Source of the DNA: an archaeon | GTDB lineage: Archaea > Micrarchaeota > Micrarchaeia > Anstonellales > Bilamarchaeaceae | Direction: 5' to 3' | Length of the DNA: 64,000 nucleotides | NCBI GenBank assembly: GCA_020053355.1 | Contig: JAGVNI010000016.1 | Span: forward strand, 54,190-118,189 | Shown: piece after piece, positions 9,347 through 17,572 of the stretch | How the letters are laid out: every line of letters begins with the position of its first letter | Numbering within the stretch: position 1 is the first letter of the stretch | Made by a program: the position numbers and the translations under genes | Notes under the pieces: model-generated | The model's database searches: none | Told to the model about the DNA's origin: nothing | The model's input: the letters and a program-made list of their open reading frames with translations, nothing else

Positions 9347-10974
9347 TCTTCACCCTCTTCCTCAGGCTTCCCGTTGCCTGGCACCGCGCCCGGTTCGGGG
9401 TCCTTTTCCTCGGTCTCCTCGACCTCCATGTCCTCGCGCGCGTATTTCTCCTCGATTATTTTTGTGAGCGCCTTCTCGATTTCCGCCTTCTTTTCTCCGG
9501 TCAACGATGCGAGGTCGCCAGAAAGCTGCTGGATGTACCTGCTCACGACCTTCTTCTTGGTGGCAATCTCATGCGCCTTCCTCTTGCCGGAAAGATATTT
9601 CTGGACACCGCGTGAGGCCTCCATTATCGCGAACTTGATTTCGTCCATGACATCCTCTTCAAGGGACACGGCCTGCTTGCCCGCGCTGGTGTAGGGGACA
9701 TGGACGCTGACGAGGTTCACGAGGACCGCTATCGGCTCCTCCTCGAAATTCTTGACATCGTACCTCTTCCAGTCCATCGTCTTTATCGTTTCCGTGATTG
9801 CGCAGCCGCCCGAATCGAAAAGCAGGGGGACGCGGTTGGCAAACCTCATCACCTCCCCCTTCTTGCCCGCCCCGGCAACGCCGCCGCCATAGGCGATGCC
9901 CACTTCGACCATGAACGGGATGCCCCCGCGGTAAACCTTCGGGCTCCGTTCTGTGACGACCAGCACTTCCGGGTTGAAAATGTTCCGGAAAGACACTTCG
10001 ACCTGCTCCTTGCCTATCGGCACGAGGGAATCCATGGCCGGGGCAATCCATTTCACTTGCGAGAAAGCCTTGACCAATGATTCGGCCTCCTCCCATGTGA
10101 GGTCCTGCGGGCTCTTGTTCAGGTCTACTGTAGGAAGGAGGGCGCGCAATTCCTCGACTTTGCCGGCGCTCACCCTTGAAAACGTTTCCTGGAGGAACGA
10201 CGAGAGCCTGCGGCTCTCCCGGTTATGCCTGGCGAATTCCAGAAGGTCGTGCGTCCCGATTCCCAATGGGTGGGGCTTGATTTCCATGGGCTTGGCCGGG
10301 TTGACGGCAACGGAGCGCGGGAACGAAGTGCTCTTGTTGTCCGGCTCGATTAGCGTTATCGCGCAGTGCGGGTTCGCGAGCGCAGTGCGCCGGAGATACT
10401 CGTATACGCCGTAATTGCTCCGCTCATAGCGCACATCCTTGAATTCGGAAATGAATGTGAGGCCAACCTCCCCCTCGACGGCATCCACTTCTTCGATGAT
10501 ATCCACAATGGGCTTGTTCTGCTTGAAATCTATGCTTATGCTGGCCGTGACCTTCTTCCCTTTGTAAACGGATACGGCCTTTGTGGGCTGGCCGGTCGTG
10601 AGGTAGGAGAACATGGTGCACGCAGCCGCCCCGATTCCCTGCTGGCCCCTCTGCTGGAGGTAGCGGTGGAACTTCGTTCCTGCCAGCATCTGGCCGAGCG
10701 CTTTTCCAAGGTGCGTCTTCGGGATGCCCGGGCCGTTGTCCTTGATTGTGAGCCTGTAATGCTCCTTCTCGCGGTCCAATTCCTCCACCTGGACGAAAAT
10801 CTCAGGGAGTATGCCCGCCTCCTCGCAGGCATCCAGCGAGTTCGTGACTATCTCGTGCACGATTATGGTCATTGAGCGGACCTTTCCCGAAAATCCGAGC
10901 ATCTGCCGGTTCTTCTTGAAGAACTCAGCGACCGAATGCTCCTTGAACTGCTTGAAAATGTCGTCTTCTGGCAT
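9343..10974 (-). CDS. top6B: DNA topoisomerase VI subunit B
   Basis: 543 residues; the start at MPEDDIFKQF is chosen because the 29 residues upstream in frame do not look like Top6B. This is the GHKL ATPase subunit that clamps DNA and drives strand passage with Top6A. Motifs: N box HEIVTNSLDA (residues 40-49), DNGPGIP (79-85), GQQGIG (110-115), then the H2TH and transducer regions. The C-terminus is an acidic tail rich in Glu and Pro after residue about 510. First gene of the top6B-top6A operon, with an AT-rich promoter-like stretch around 11010-11025 upstream on this strand. Confidence 0.97.
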   Translation of the reverse strand: MPEDDIFKQFKEHSVAEFFKKNRQMLGFSGKVRSMTIIVHEIVTNSLDACEEAGILPEIFVQVEELDREKEHYRLTIKDNGPGIPKTHLGKALGQMLAGTKFHRYLQQRGQQGIGAAACTMFSYLTTGQPTKAVSVYKGKKVTASISIDFKQNKPIVDIIEEVDAVEGEVGLTFISEFKDVRYERSNYGVYEYLRRTALANPHCAITLIEPDNKSTSFPRSVAVNPAKPMEIKPHPLGIGTHDLLEFARHNRESRRLSSFLQETFSRVSAGKVEELRALLPTVDLNKSPQDLTWEEAESLVKAFSQVKWIAPAMDSLVPIGKEQVEVSFRNIFNPEVLVVTERSPKVYRGGIPFMVEVGIAYGGGVAGAGKKGEVMRFANRVPLLFDSGGCAITETIKTMDWKRYDVKNFEEEPIAVLVNLVSVHVPYTSAGKQAVSLEEDVMDEIKFAIMEASRGVQKYLSGKRKAHEIATKKKVVSRYIQQLSGDLASLTGEKKAEIEKALTKIIEEKYAREDMEVEETEEKDPEPGAVPGNGKPEEEGEE

Positions 10975-11065
10975 ACGAATCACTCGGCATGGGTTTCTGG
11001 CTGTGTATCGTGCCACAGCTATTAATATCTTGCCTTGACCACTGCTTGAGAGCCTGCGCAATCCC

Positions 11066-11596
11066 CTAGCTTTTCAGCCTCGACTCCATTATTTCCCGCT
11101 TGGCCTTCGCGAGGTAGCCGAGGACGCTCGTGTGGCGCGCCCCGTCTATAAGCATGCCTATCGCTTCCTTCGCGTATTCCATCGCGTCAATCCTCGCGAT
11201 TATGGCAATCGTGTTCCCGTAAATGCTGACGTATGAATCCGTCGCCTCCTCAATGGAGTATTTTATCTTGCCGTTTTCCCCTATCACCCTTCCCTTGAGG
11301 CGGGTAATCGCGTTCTCCGAGCTGATTAACTCCTTAAGCGGGATGATGTACAACCCGTAATCGTTGTCAAGGAGCCTGAGCGCGGTTTCGGCCGAGAACC
11401 CCCGCCCGATTGCCTTGACGATTTCATGCACGAAATATGCTTCCGCCGGGTCGCCGACAATCTCAACCTCGCCATCCGGGTCGATTATAAGTTCGACCTT
11501 GCACCTGCTCTCTATTTTCTTCTTTGTAGCATCATCCTTGCCCAGAAGCACCCTTACGCGCTCGGCTGGAATCCTGACAAAATCCGTCATATTCAT
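11066..11596 (-). CDS. KH-domain RNA-binding protein, Dim2/Pno1 (Krr1) type
   Basis: 176 residues, the usual archaeal length. Two KH-like units: N-terminal (FVRIPAERVRVLLGK) and C-terminal with the GxxG loop GENGKIK followed by IEEATDSYVSIYGNTIAII. Family knowledge: eukaryotic Pno1/Dim2 acts in small-subunit rRNA maturation, and archaeal Dim2 binds the 3' end of 16S rRNA. Lies 91 bases upstream of the top6B start on the same strand. The start could be Met1 or Met3. Confidence 0.9.
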   Translation of the reverse strand: MNMTDFVRIPAERVRVLLGKDDATKKKIESRCKVELIIDPDGEVEIVGDPAEAYFVHEIVKAIGRGFSAETALRLLDNDYGLYIIPLKELISSENAITRLKGRVIGENGKIKYSIEEATDSYVSIYGNTIAIIARIDAMEYAKEAIGMLIDGARHTSVLGYLAKAKREIMESRLKS

Positions 11597-11622
11597 ACCC
11601 CGATAATAATCACAAACCGCGG

Positions 11623-12426
11623 TTATCTCTTCCCAATGTCCAGAATCTTCTGGAGGAGCTTCCGAACGCCCTCGTCAGATTCTGATGCGAGCCTTTTCTC
11701 GGCCCCCGCCCTGACCTCGCCATCCGCTGCCATCCCAACCAGGACCTCGGCTGCGGCAAGCCGCGCCTGGGCATCCCAGTGCGACAGCAGTATTATCAGC
11801 GATTTCCGGACTTCCTCATCATCCCTTATGAGCGATATCGCTTTAATAGCGTTCAGCTGGTTCTGGCCGATATCCCCCCTTGCGATAATCATGAGCTCCT
11901 TCTTCATAGCCTTTGCCAGTTCCTCGCTCTCTATCTCTGCCAGGTACTCCAGGGCCACCGCGCCTGTGCTCCTTCCGCGCACCATCGTGATGAGGCTTTC
12001 GGACAGCGCCTTTCCGTAATTCTCCTGTGCAAGGAGCTTTTTCATCGCATGCGACACTTCAGAACGGATGCCAAGCTTCCGCTCGCAGGCTTTTTCGAGG
12101 AACTCGGCGAGCGCGTCGTTCCAGCCTCCATCCATAATCATCATGAGCGAGTATAGTGCGATGAACTTCGGCGCAAGCCCGTACCTTTCGCCCTGCTGGC
12201 TCGAAAGCACGGCTATAGCCACGCGAATCAGCGAGAACCGGTCATTGTCAAGCGTGGCCAAATCAAGGCCCGGCTTGCGTGTTGCGGCATACGCGCCCAA
12301 GACCCGCCAGAACACGTCGCGTATGTTGGTGTCCGGGGAAAGGCCGAACTTCCCGAGCCCGAGTTTCTTCTTCTCCGGAGGCGGCGCTCCGCCGCTGTCA
12401 TCCCCCCCGAAGGCTTCCTTTGCCAT
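11623..12426 (-). CDS. HEAT-repeat-like hypothetical protein
   Basis: 267 residues from ATG 12426 (AGGT six bases upstream); ATG 12432 also possible. A Gly/Pro/Lys-rich N-terminus (to about residue 30) is followed by continuous helical segments with Ala/Leu spacing typical of HEAT or armadillo repeats, clearest near the C-terminus (HWDAQARLAAAEVLVGMA, SDEGVRKLLQKILD). No signal peptide or membrane segment, so probably a cytoplasmic protein-binding scaffold. Same strand as, and just upstream of, the KH gene, so probably co-transcribed. No specific family recognised. Confidence 0.75.
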   Translation of the reverse strand: MAKEAFGGDDSGGAPPPEKKKLGLGKFGLSPDTNIRDVFWRVLGAYAATRKPGLDLATLDNDRFSLIRVAIAVLSSQQGERYGLAPKFIALYSLMMIMDGGWNDALAEFLEKACERKLGIRSEVSHAMKKLLAQENYGKALSESLITMVRGRSTGAVALEYLAEIESEELAKAMKKELMIIARGDIGQNQLNAIKAISLIRDDEEVRKSLIILLSHWDAQARLAAAEVLVGMAADGEVRAGAEKRLASESDEGVRKLLQKILDIGKR

Positions 12427-12478
12427 ATCCATACCTTCTGCCGACGCCCCTTTGCAAAGCTAAGGTCATCGGCATAAT

Positions 12479-12494
12479 GCATGTGTAAACATGC
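12479..12494. promoter_or_regulatory. Palindrome between divergent genes, possible operator
   Basis: GCATGT-GTAA-ACATGC is a perfect 6+4+6 inverted repeat in the gap between the HEAT-like gene (minus) and the reductase gene (plus). It sits directly upstream of the TATA-like CCTTAAAAGC at 12494-12503, where a regulator could block TBP/TFB or act on both promoters. The regulator is unknown. Confidence 0.35.
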
Positions 12495-12525
12495 CTTAAA
12501 AGCACTTCCGCCCATCGCTTCATGC

Positions 12526-13551
12526 ATGGACGCTCAGCCTTACGACGTTGTCATAGTCGGCGCGGGGCCTGGGGGTCTCTCATGCGCGGCTCATCTGGCG
12601 GGTTCCGGGTTGCGTGTTCTGGTTTTGGAAAAGAACGACCGGCTCGGGAAGAAAATCTGCTCCGGCGAAATATCCTCCAAGGTCAAGACCCCTAAGGGTT
12701 TCGACCGCGGCCATCCGTGGACTGAAATCCACGTCGGCACCGATGATACGAAAACCGTGGTGAAGCTTCCGCGGCCCTACCTCCATACGGTCGGCCGCCC
12801 GGAAATCGAGAACCATCTCAAATCCCAAAGCGACGCGACGGTGAATTTCTCCGAGCCTGTCACAAAAATCACCCCGGCTTACGTGGAAACGCCACAAGGC
12901 CGCTACTCCTACCGCCACCTTGTGGGGGCCGACGGCTCTTTCTCCGCAGTCCGGGCGCACCTTGGCCTTCCGTCAAAAAACATATCTGGCTGGGCATTCC
13001 ATTGCATCCTCGATAAGCCATGCACGGAATTCCAGATGTACTGGCTCCCGAAGACCCTGCCCGGCTCTTACGGCTACATGATGTCCAAAAACCGGGACAA
13101 GACCATGGCCGGCATGGCCTGGCGGGGCGAGTTCGACCATGCCCTTGCGGCAAAGGCGAAAGAATGGGTTGGAAAAACCTTCGGCATCGACCCAACGAAT
13201 CTCAAAACAGAGGCGATGCGGGGGAACGCCGATTATCGCGGCTGGGAGTTCGGCAACATCTACCTCGTAGGCGATGCGGGCGGCTTCCTGAACCCGCTGA
13301 CGACAGAAGGCATCGCATTTGCCATCCGGAGCGGCGAAGGCGTGGCAAAGCACATCATCGGGAAACCCGAAGGCCGGAAAATCATGAAACGCATGGCGGA
13401 CGCGCATATCTGGCAGGTGCGGCTGTTCCACCTCTTCACGAACCCCCGCCTTCCTTTCTGCTGGGCGCTGGATTGGGTGCTGAAGAATCCGAACGGCAGG
13501 GTCAGGCGGAAACTGTTCGACTGGGTGTTCTGGAACCTGATTGACGGCTGA
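12526..13551 (+). CDS. FAD-dependent oxidoreductase, geranylgeranyl reductase family
   Basis: 341 residues. The N-terminal Rossmann motif is VVIVGAGPGGLSCAAHLAGSG with the ribose-binding Glu in VLEK. A second FAD motif, NIYLVGDAGGFLNPLTTEGI, is characteristic of geranylgeranyl reductases and p-hydroxybenzoate-hydroxylase-type flavoproteins. In archaea such enzymes saturate the isoprenoid chains of membrane ether lipids. It is somewhat short for the family, so a related reductase is possible. A TATA-like box at 12494-12503 supports the start at 12526. Confidence 0.85.
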   Translation: MDAQPYDVVIVGAGPGGLSCAAHLAGSGLRVLVLEKNDRLGKKICSGEISSKVKTPKGFDRGHPWTEIHVGTDDTKTVVKLPRPYLHTVGRPEIENHLKSQSDATVNFSEPVTKITPAYVETPQGRYSYRHLVGADGSFSAVRAHLGLPSKNISGWAFHCILDKPCTEFQMYWLPKTLPGSYGYMMSKNRDKTMAGMAWRGEFDHALAAKAKEWVGKTFGIDPTNLKTEAMRGNADYRGWEFGNIYLVGDAGGFLNPLTTEGIAFAIRSGEGVAKHIIGKPEGRKIMKRMADAHIWQVRLFHLFTNPRLPFCWALDWVLKNPNGRVRRKLFDWVFWNLIDG

Positions 13552-13565
13552 TTAGTTCCGCGTCC

Positions 13566-13826
13566 CTATTTCCTGATTTTTTGGATTGGCGGTTCCCTCT
13601 CGCCGTGTCCTTTAGCCCTGGGGGCTATATGCCCGGGCTTTCTCGGGGTGAATCTGGTCGACAGTCCGGCTAGGTACAGCCCAATCATCTTCCGTATCTC
13701 CCGCGCAGCATCCTCTTCCCGGTCCACCTGGGTGGTGCATCCGGGGAGCTTGGGCACGGAGACGATTAATTTTCCCTCAGACTTTTCAATAGTGACCTTG
13801 AAACCTTCCACTTCGATTTCTTTCAT
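13566..13826 (-). CDS. HicB-like antitoxin-type protein
   Basis: 86 residues from the ATG at 13826, preceded by a G-rich Shine-Dalgarno-like run (GAGGGGTGG). The first 55 residues match the HicB partial RNase-H-like fold: a KVTIEKSEGKLIVSVPKLPGC strand pair, then a helix around DAAREIRKMIGLYLAG. A basic tail of about 30 residues follows. In HicAB modules HicB neutralises the HicA mRNA interferase. It starts 17 bases after a protein with a HicA-like C-terminal domain, the standard toxin-antitoxin order. Confidence 0.7.
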   Translation of the reverse strand: MKEIEVEGFKVTIEKSEGKLIVSVPKLPGCTTQVDREEDAAREIRKMIGLYLAGLSTRFTPRKPGHIAPRAKGHGEREPPIQKIRK

Positions 13827-13843
13827 GTTAAACCACCCCTCAA

Positions 13844-14815
13844 CTAGAGCCCCAGCTCCCTCCGTTTCCCCTCGAATTCTTCCGGGTCGATGCCCGATTC
13901 CTTTATTTTCTTCTTGAGCGTCGGCGCGCTCAGTTCCATCTGGCCCCTGTGCGCTTTCTGGATGCACATCGTGTTCCCGCCCCCATCCCGCATCAATGTG
14001 CCGTGCGTGGTTTCGCGCAATTCTTGAAAGCCCAGGGCTTTGACGACTTTCTTGAAATCATCCGGGTCCATGGGCCTGCTCTGGTACGACCTCTCTTTTT
14101 CGATTTTTTCCGGCGCCTGCTTCGGCAATGGAATCCCGAGCTGGCGCGTTATGTCCTCGTACGTATCGATTAGGATGCCCGGCGTTTCGTCGTAGTCCGC
14201 CCAGACTGGCAGCGGCCGCTCATTCGACTTGGCCCACCCGTCCAGGACCGCCTTTTTGTTCTCCATCGCTTCGAGTTCGGAAATGAAATCATCTTCCTTG
14301 GGGATGAGAACCGTTTCTGGGTACCTGGCGAAGACCTTCTTCACAACTTCCTTCCCGAGCGTTGATGCGAGCACGAGCTCCACCCTGTCCCCGACCAACT
14401 TCTCCCCGAAAAGCTCCTCAGCCTTGATTACCGTGCTCTCGTCCTCTATTCCTATGGAAAGGAGGAGTTCCCTGGTCTTCTTGCTTACCAGGAGGCCGCC
14501 CTCAATGAGATTCAGGGGGGCCTTCCTCTTCCGCTCCGTCTTCCTCCGCTGCTCTTCCCTCTGGATTATCGCATGGTGCAATGATGAGAGCCGGAGTATC
14601 ATGTCCTCGGCTTTCTTGAGCGCCTCCGCGCTTGCTCCCGCCCTGGCTTTCTCAGCTTGGTATATCTTGAAAAGAAAATGGAGGTTGCTTGAAGCGGTGA
14701 TTGTAGCCTCGTAACCCATTTCCGCCGCAAGCTCGGCTATCTCGTGCTGAAGTCCAGGCTCCAGCATGCCGACCTTGATTTTTTTCAATATCGGCGCATA
14801 ATCCCCCGGTTCCAT
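13844..14815 (-). CDS. Hypothetical protein with C-terminal HicA-like domain
   Basis: 323 residues from ATG 14815; ATG 14848 overlaps the upstream stop and is an alternative. Residues to about 240 form a mixed helical region with a Lys/Arg-rich segment (EEQRRKTERKRKAP) and no family I recognise. The last ~75 residues resemble HicA (YcfA) toxins: DFKKVVKALGFQELRETTHGTLMR, then a CIQKAHRGQMELSAPTLKKKIKESGI block that matches the HicA beta-hairpin, strand and helix order. The His in TTHG is near, but not certainly at, the catalytic His position. HicA proteins are normally about 60-80 residues, so this would be an unusual fusion. Confidence 0.65.
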   Translation of the reverse strand: MEPGDYAPILKKIKVGMLEPGLQHEIAELAAEMGYEATITASSNLHFLFKIYQAEKARAGASAEALKKAEDMILRLSSLHHAIIQREEQRRKTERKRKAPLNLIEGGLLVSKKTRELLLSIGIEDESTVIKAEELFGEKLVGDRVELVLASTLGKEVVKKVFARYPETVLIPKEDDFISELEAMENKKAVLDGWAKSNERPLPVWADYDETPGILIDTYEDITRQLGIPLPKQAPEKIEKERSYQSRPMDPDDFKKVVKALGFQELRETTHGTLMRDGGGNTMCIQKAHRGQMELSAPTLKKKIKESGIDPEEFEGKRRELGL

Positions 14816-14840
14816 GGAATATACTTGCCCGCCACATGTT

Positions 14841-15239
14841 TTAATCATTCATTTTCATGCGCTCTATCTTCATGCATCTGTCCATGACGACATTCAAGCC
14901 GGCCTTCTGCGCTTTTTTGGCCGCCTCCCCGTTCACCACGCCAAGCTGCATCCAGATTGTTTTCGCCCCGATTGCTATCGCGTCGTCCACGACCTGCGGC
15001 ACGTCCTCGTTTTTTCGGAAGATGTCCACGACATCCACATGGACGTCTTTGGGGATGGCGGCAAGGCTCGGATACGCCGTGATTCCGCGCCATTTGCTGA
15101 TATTCGGATTCACCGGGATTATGGTGTAGCCGTGCCCCATGAGGTAGCTTGCGACATCGTAGCTTGGGCGCTCCGGCTTGTCCGAAAGCCCGACGACCGC
15201 TATCGTCTTTGCGCTCCGCAGAATCGTTTTGATGTCCAT
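14841..15239 (-). CDS. CoA-binding domain protein (YccU-like)
   Basis: 132 residues, one Rossmann-type CoA-binding domain: KTIAVVGLSDKPERPSYDVASYLMGHGY, then IIPVNPN, then AKTIWMQLGVVNGEAAKKAQKAGLNVVMDRCMKIE. This single-domain family is widespread and binds CoA in vitro, but its role is unclear. It ends where the HicA-like fusion gene may begin (ATGA-type overlap), so the two may share a message. Confidence 0.9.
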   Translation of the reverse strand: MDIKTILRSAKTIAVVGLSDKPERPSYDVASYLMGHGYTIIPVNPNISKWRGITAYPSLAAIPKDVHVDVVDIFRKNEDVPQVVDDAIAIGAKTIWMQLGVVNGEAAKKAQKAGLNVVMDRCMKIERMKMND

Positions 15240-15354
15240 GGGTGGTGAATGCAGCGAACACTTATAACCGTCTTGCCCCCCCAGGATTCCGCGGAAATCC
15301 GCTCCCTTGCGAAAAGCTCTTTTATCCGCCCGCAGCCCTCAATGCGGTGGTCGC

Positions 15355-15477
15355 ATGATTGGAATGAACTATGAAGAGTTGGCGCTCCTGGATGAGATAA
15401 TGGCATTTAGGATGAGGGCGATACAAGGACGGAGGCGCAGCCGCAGGGCACTCCGGCGGCTGTCCCGTATTGTATGA
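15355..15477 (+). CDS. Small basic hypothetical protein (40 aa)
   Basis: ATG 15355 to TGA 15477. An acidic/hydrophobic N-terminus (NYEELALLDEIMAFRMRA) is followed by an Arg-rich C-terminus (GRRRSRRALRRLSRIV), suggesting an amphipathic helix with a nucleic-acid-binding tail. A TATA-like TTTTATCC at 15319-15326 lies about 30 bases upstream, consistent with leaderless translation. Small size keeps confidence moderate. Confidence 0.4.
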   Translation: MIGMNYEELALLDEIMAFRMRAIQGRRRSRRALRRLSRIV

Positions 15478-15534
15478 TTGCTGGCAGGATGGCGGTTTTA
15501 TTTGCGGCCTTTGCCGCCCCTCATTTTTTCTTTT

Positions 15535-16110
15535 TCAATTATTGAATCCGTTGAGGCCTGTGAGCAGGTATTGGATGCCCCAGGCCATCGTGATTATGCC
15601 CATCATGGTGGACATGATTTGAAGCCCCCCGCGCCCGACGATTTTTGTCAGGAACTTGGATAAGACCAGCACGCCCAGGGTGATTATCAGCACCATCCCG
15701 CCGGCGATTGCAGTAGTGGCTATTCCAGCATCCCCGGTGAGTATTATCGCAGTCGTGATTGTCGCGGGGCCGCAAATCATCGGCGTTCCAATCACCACCG
15801 CCACCTCGCTGACCTCCTCCTTCTCTTTTGGGAAAGAAATACCGAGGCCCATCTGGATGCCGAGCAGGATGAGTATTATCCCGCCTGCAGCCCGGAACGC
15901 CTCGATGTCCACGCCGAGCATCGTCAGGATGGATTGGCCTCCGATTGCGAAAATGAAGAAGACTGCCGCCGCCACAAGGACCGCCTTTTGCGCAATCCGG
16001 AGCTTCTCCTTATCATCCATCTTGGACGTGAGCGACAAGAACGCGCCAAGGCTGGCAAGGGGGTCGATTATGCCCAAGAGTAGGACGAACGCTTCCAGGA
16101 GGCCTGCCAT
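15535..16110 (-). CDS. MarC-family integral membrane protein
   Basis: 191 residues from ATG 16110, chosen because a TATA-like TTTTAAC box lies about 26 bases upstream (16132-16141); the frame extends to 16128. Six hydrophobic segments with family features: LLGIIDPLASLGAFLSL near the N-terminus and a GTPMICGPATITTAIIL re-entrant-like segment in the middle. MarC/UPF0056 proteins are membrane proteins of unresolved transport function; the old link to multiple antibiotic resistance is not supported. Confidence 0.9.
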   Translation of the reverse strand: MAGLLEAFVLLLGIIDPLASLGAFLSLTSKMDDKEKLRIAQKAVLVAAAVFFIFAIGGQSILTMLGVDIEAFRAAGGIILILLGIQMGLGISFPKEKEEVSEVAVVIGTPMICGPATITTAIILTGDAGIATTAIAGGMVLIITLGVLVLSKFLTKIVGRGGLQIMSTMMGIITMAWGIQYLLTGLNGFNN

Positions 16111-16199
16111 GCGGGTTGTTTCCCCCAAGCAACGTTAAAATGCCTTTTGGCCGCAAAAGAACCCGGACTGGCCGCTCGGCTCTTCGCCACCCGCTCTGC

Positions 16200-16328
16200 T
16201 CACTGCTCGGACTTGATCTTGTAGAATTTGATGACGCAGTCTATGCAGAGGTCGGCAAATCCCCTAGCACTTCCCATGTAGACCTTTCTTGTGTCGCTTT
16301 GCCCGCGACAGAGGAAGCAAACCCCCAT
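16200..16328 (-). CDS. Small CxxC zinc-finger protein (42 aa)
   Basis: ATG 16328 to TGA 16200-16202. Two CxxC knuckles (CFLC near residue 4 and CIDC near residue 29) in a 42-residue protein predict one zinc site. A TATA-like GCTAAAAGAT lies about 28 bases upstream on this strand, giving a leaderless start. No paralogue in the window. Function unknown; such mini zinc fingers often bind nucleic acid or partner proteins. Confidence 0.55.
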   Translation of the reverse strand: MGVCFLCRGQSDTRKVYMGSARGFADLCIDCVIKFYKIKSEQ

Positions 16329-16391
16329 TATCCGGTTTTCAAGGGCAAATCTTTTAGCCCTGCCGGATTGGGGGATTCTGGAGGGCTGGCC

Positions 16392-16550
16392 TCAGTCATC
16401 CTCGGAGAGCTTCTTCCTCAAATCATTAAGCTCATCGTGGAGGGACCTGTTCTTCTTCAGGGGGTCCATCTTCGCCTTCTTCTCCAAATCATCGATTCTC
16501 GCCTTAATGTTCGCCTTCTTCCTTGATAAGTCCTTTTTGCTCATTCCCAT
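16392..16550 (-). CDS. Small coiled-coil protein (52 aa)
   Basis: ATG 16550 (or 16544) to TGA 16392-16394. Charged and helical throughout (KKDLSRKKANIKARIDDLEKK ... DELNDLRKKLSEDD) with heptad-like Leu/Ile spacing and a central Pro. A TATA-like TTTATTATT (16581-16589, read on this strand) lies about 35 bases upstream. The zinc-finger gene follows 63 bases downstream on the same strand. No family recognised. Confidence 0.5.
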   Translation of the reverse strand: MGMSKKDLSRKKANIKARIDDLEKKAKMDPLKKNRSLHDELNDLRKKLSEDD

Positions 16551-16590
16551 AATCAAGACCGATACTCCATTCTCCGGCGGGTTTATTATT

Positions 16591-16609
16591 GGTGAGCATG
16601 CTGCTCACC
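16591..16609. promoter_or_regulatory. Perfect palindrome between two divergent TATA-like boxes
   Basis: GGTGAGCA-TGC-TGCTCACC, an 8+3+8 perfect inverted repeat. It sits between an AT box facing left (16581-16589) and an AT-rich box facing right (16611-16632). Its position between two promoters makes it a good operator candidate controlling the small coiled-coil gene and the 289-codon gene together. No dedicated regulator is adjacent. Confidence 0.45.
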
Positions 16610-16648
16610 CAGATATATTAATAAAATATAACATCAAATAAGTTATTG

Positions 16649-17515
16649 ATGAAGCCAGTCCATCTCATACTATCCAAACACGCCGATTCGCGCTTGCACG
16701 GAAGGGTCCGCGGCGAGGCGTTCGCGTCCAGTTCTTTTTCCCGGGTCGTCTCTGGGAATCCGTCCGGACGGTTCGGCCTCATACTTGAGGATAATTTCAT
16801 CGGGAATGACCTCATCATGCAAGGCGATTCCATCCGCACGGACAGCGTCCTGCGGACTTCGCTTGCAAGCCAGACCCGGAGATACCGGGATTACCTGCTC
16901 TCTCTGGCCCGCCAAGTCGAGCGTGGGGTGGATGATGCGCGGGGCATCATGTCGCCGCTTGCCGTCACGGAAAAGATTATTGATGAAAACAGGAATACGC
17001 CGGGAAGGGTGCTCCTTAGGTTTTCAGCCACCTGCGAAGAAGCCCAGCTCCTCACCATCGAATCATTTTTCTGGAAGAACCGGGGCTATATGGCGGCGTT
17101 TTTTGAGGGTGACGAATCAGCGGGAATACATCACCTCGCGGACAGCATCCGCCTTATGGCCCGTGCAGTGGTCGCCCGGGATATCCTTTTAGTCGGGCAG
17201 GTTTCAGCCCTTTCAGAATCCGTGGACGCGGTCATCGTCCTCCAGGGTTCCAATCACAGGAACCTTGCCTCGGCTCTTTGGCCTGGGCTCAGCCTTCAGG
17301 TGCATGCCCAGCCGGACGACCCGCTCCCTTTCTATGACGAAGCGCTGGTCCGGCTTCTTGGGCCTCGTCCGCCCGATGATTCTGCGCTCGCCGAATCGAT
17401 GCGGAAGGAAATCGCATTCCACAGGCTTTTCCTGCCCCTCGTGCAGTCGTGTTCTGGAGCGTTTGTCGAGGATATGATACGGGAATGCCGCGATGCGGTG
17501 GAGCCGATGCGCTAA
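16649..17515 (+). CDS. Hypothetical cytoplasmic protein
   Basis: 288 residues from ATG 16649 (a TTG at 16646 is in frame). Preceded by a strong AT-rich promoter region (16611-16640) and the palindrome at 16591-16609. No signal peptide or membrane span. The middle and C-terminal parts alternate strands and helices (GRVLLRFSATCEEAQLLTIES, ARDILLVGQVSALSESVDAVIVLQG), but I recognise no catalytic motif and no family. Confidence 0.7.
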   Translation: MKPVHLILSKHADSRLHGRVRGEAFASSSFSRVVSGNPSGRFGLILEDNFIGNDLIMQGDSIRTDSVLRTSLASQTRRYRDYLLSLARQVERGVDDARGIMSPLAVTEKIIDENRNTPGRVLLRFSATCEEAQLLTIESFFWKNRGYMAAFFEGDESAGIHHLADSIRLMARAVVARDILLVGQVSALSESVDAVIVLQGSNHRNLASALWPGLSLQVHAQPDDPLPFYDEALVRLLGPRPPDDSALAESMRKEIAFHRLFLPLVQSCSGAFVEDMIRECRDAVEPMR

Positions 17516-17572
17516 GCCGTGCAGGCGCAGGATTCCGGCATGGCCCACCAAGGATTCCACCGGCGCTTTTCT

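Noticed and set aside
13566..13967. 133-codon version of the HicB-like gene
   Set aside because: The extra N-terminal 47 codons lie inside the upstream HicA-like gene and do not fit the family; the ATG at 13826 has a ribosome-binding site and begins where the HicB fold begins.
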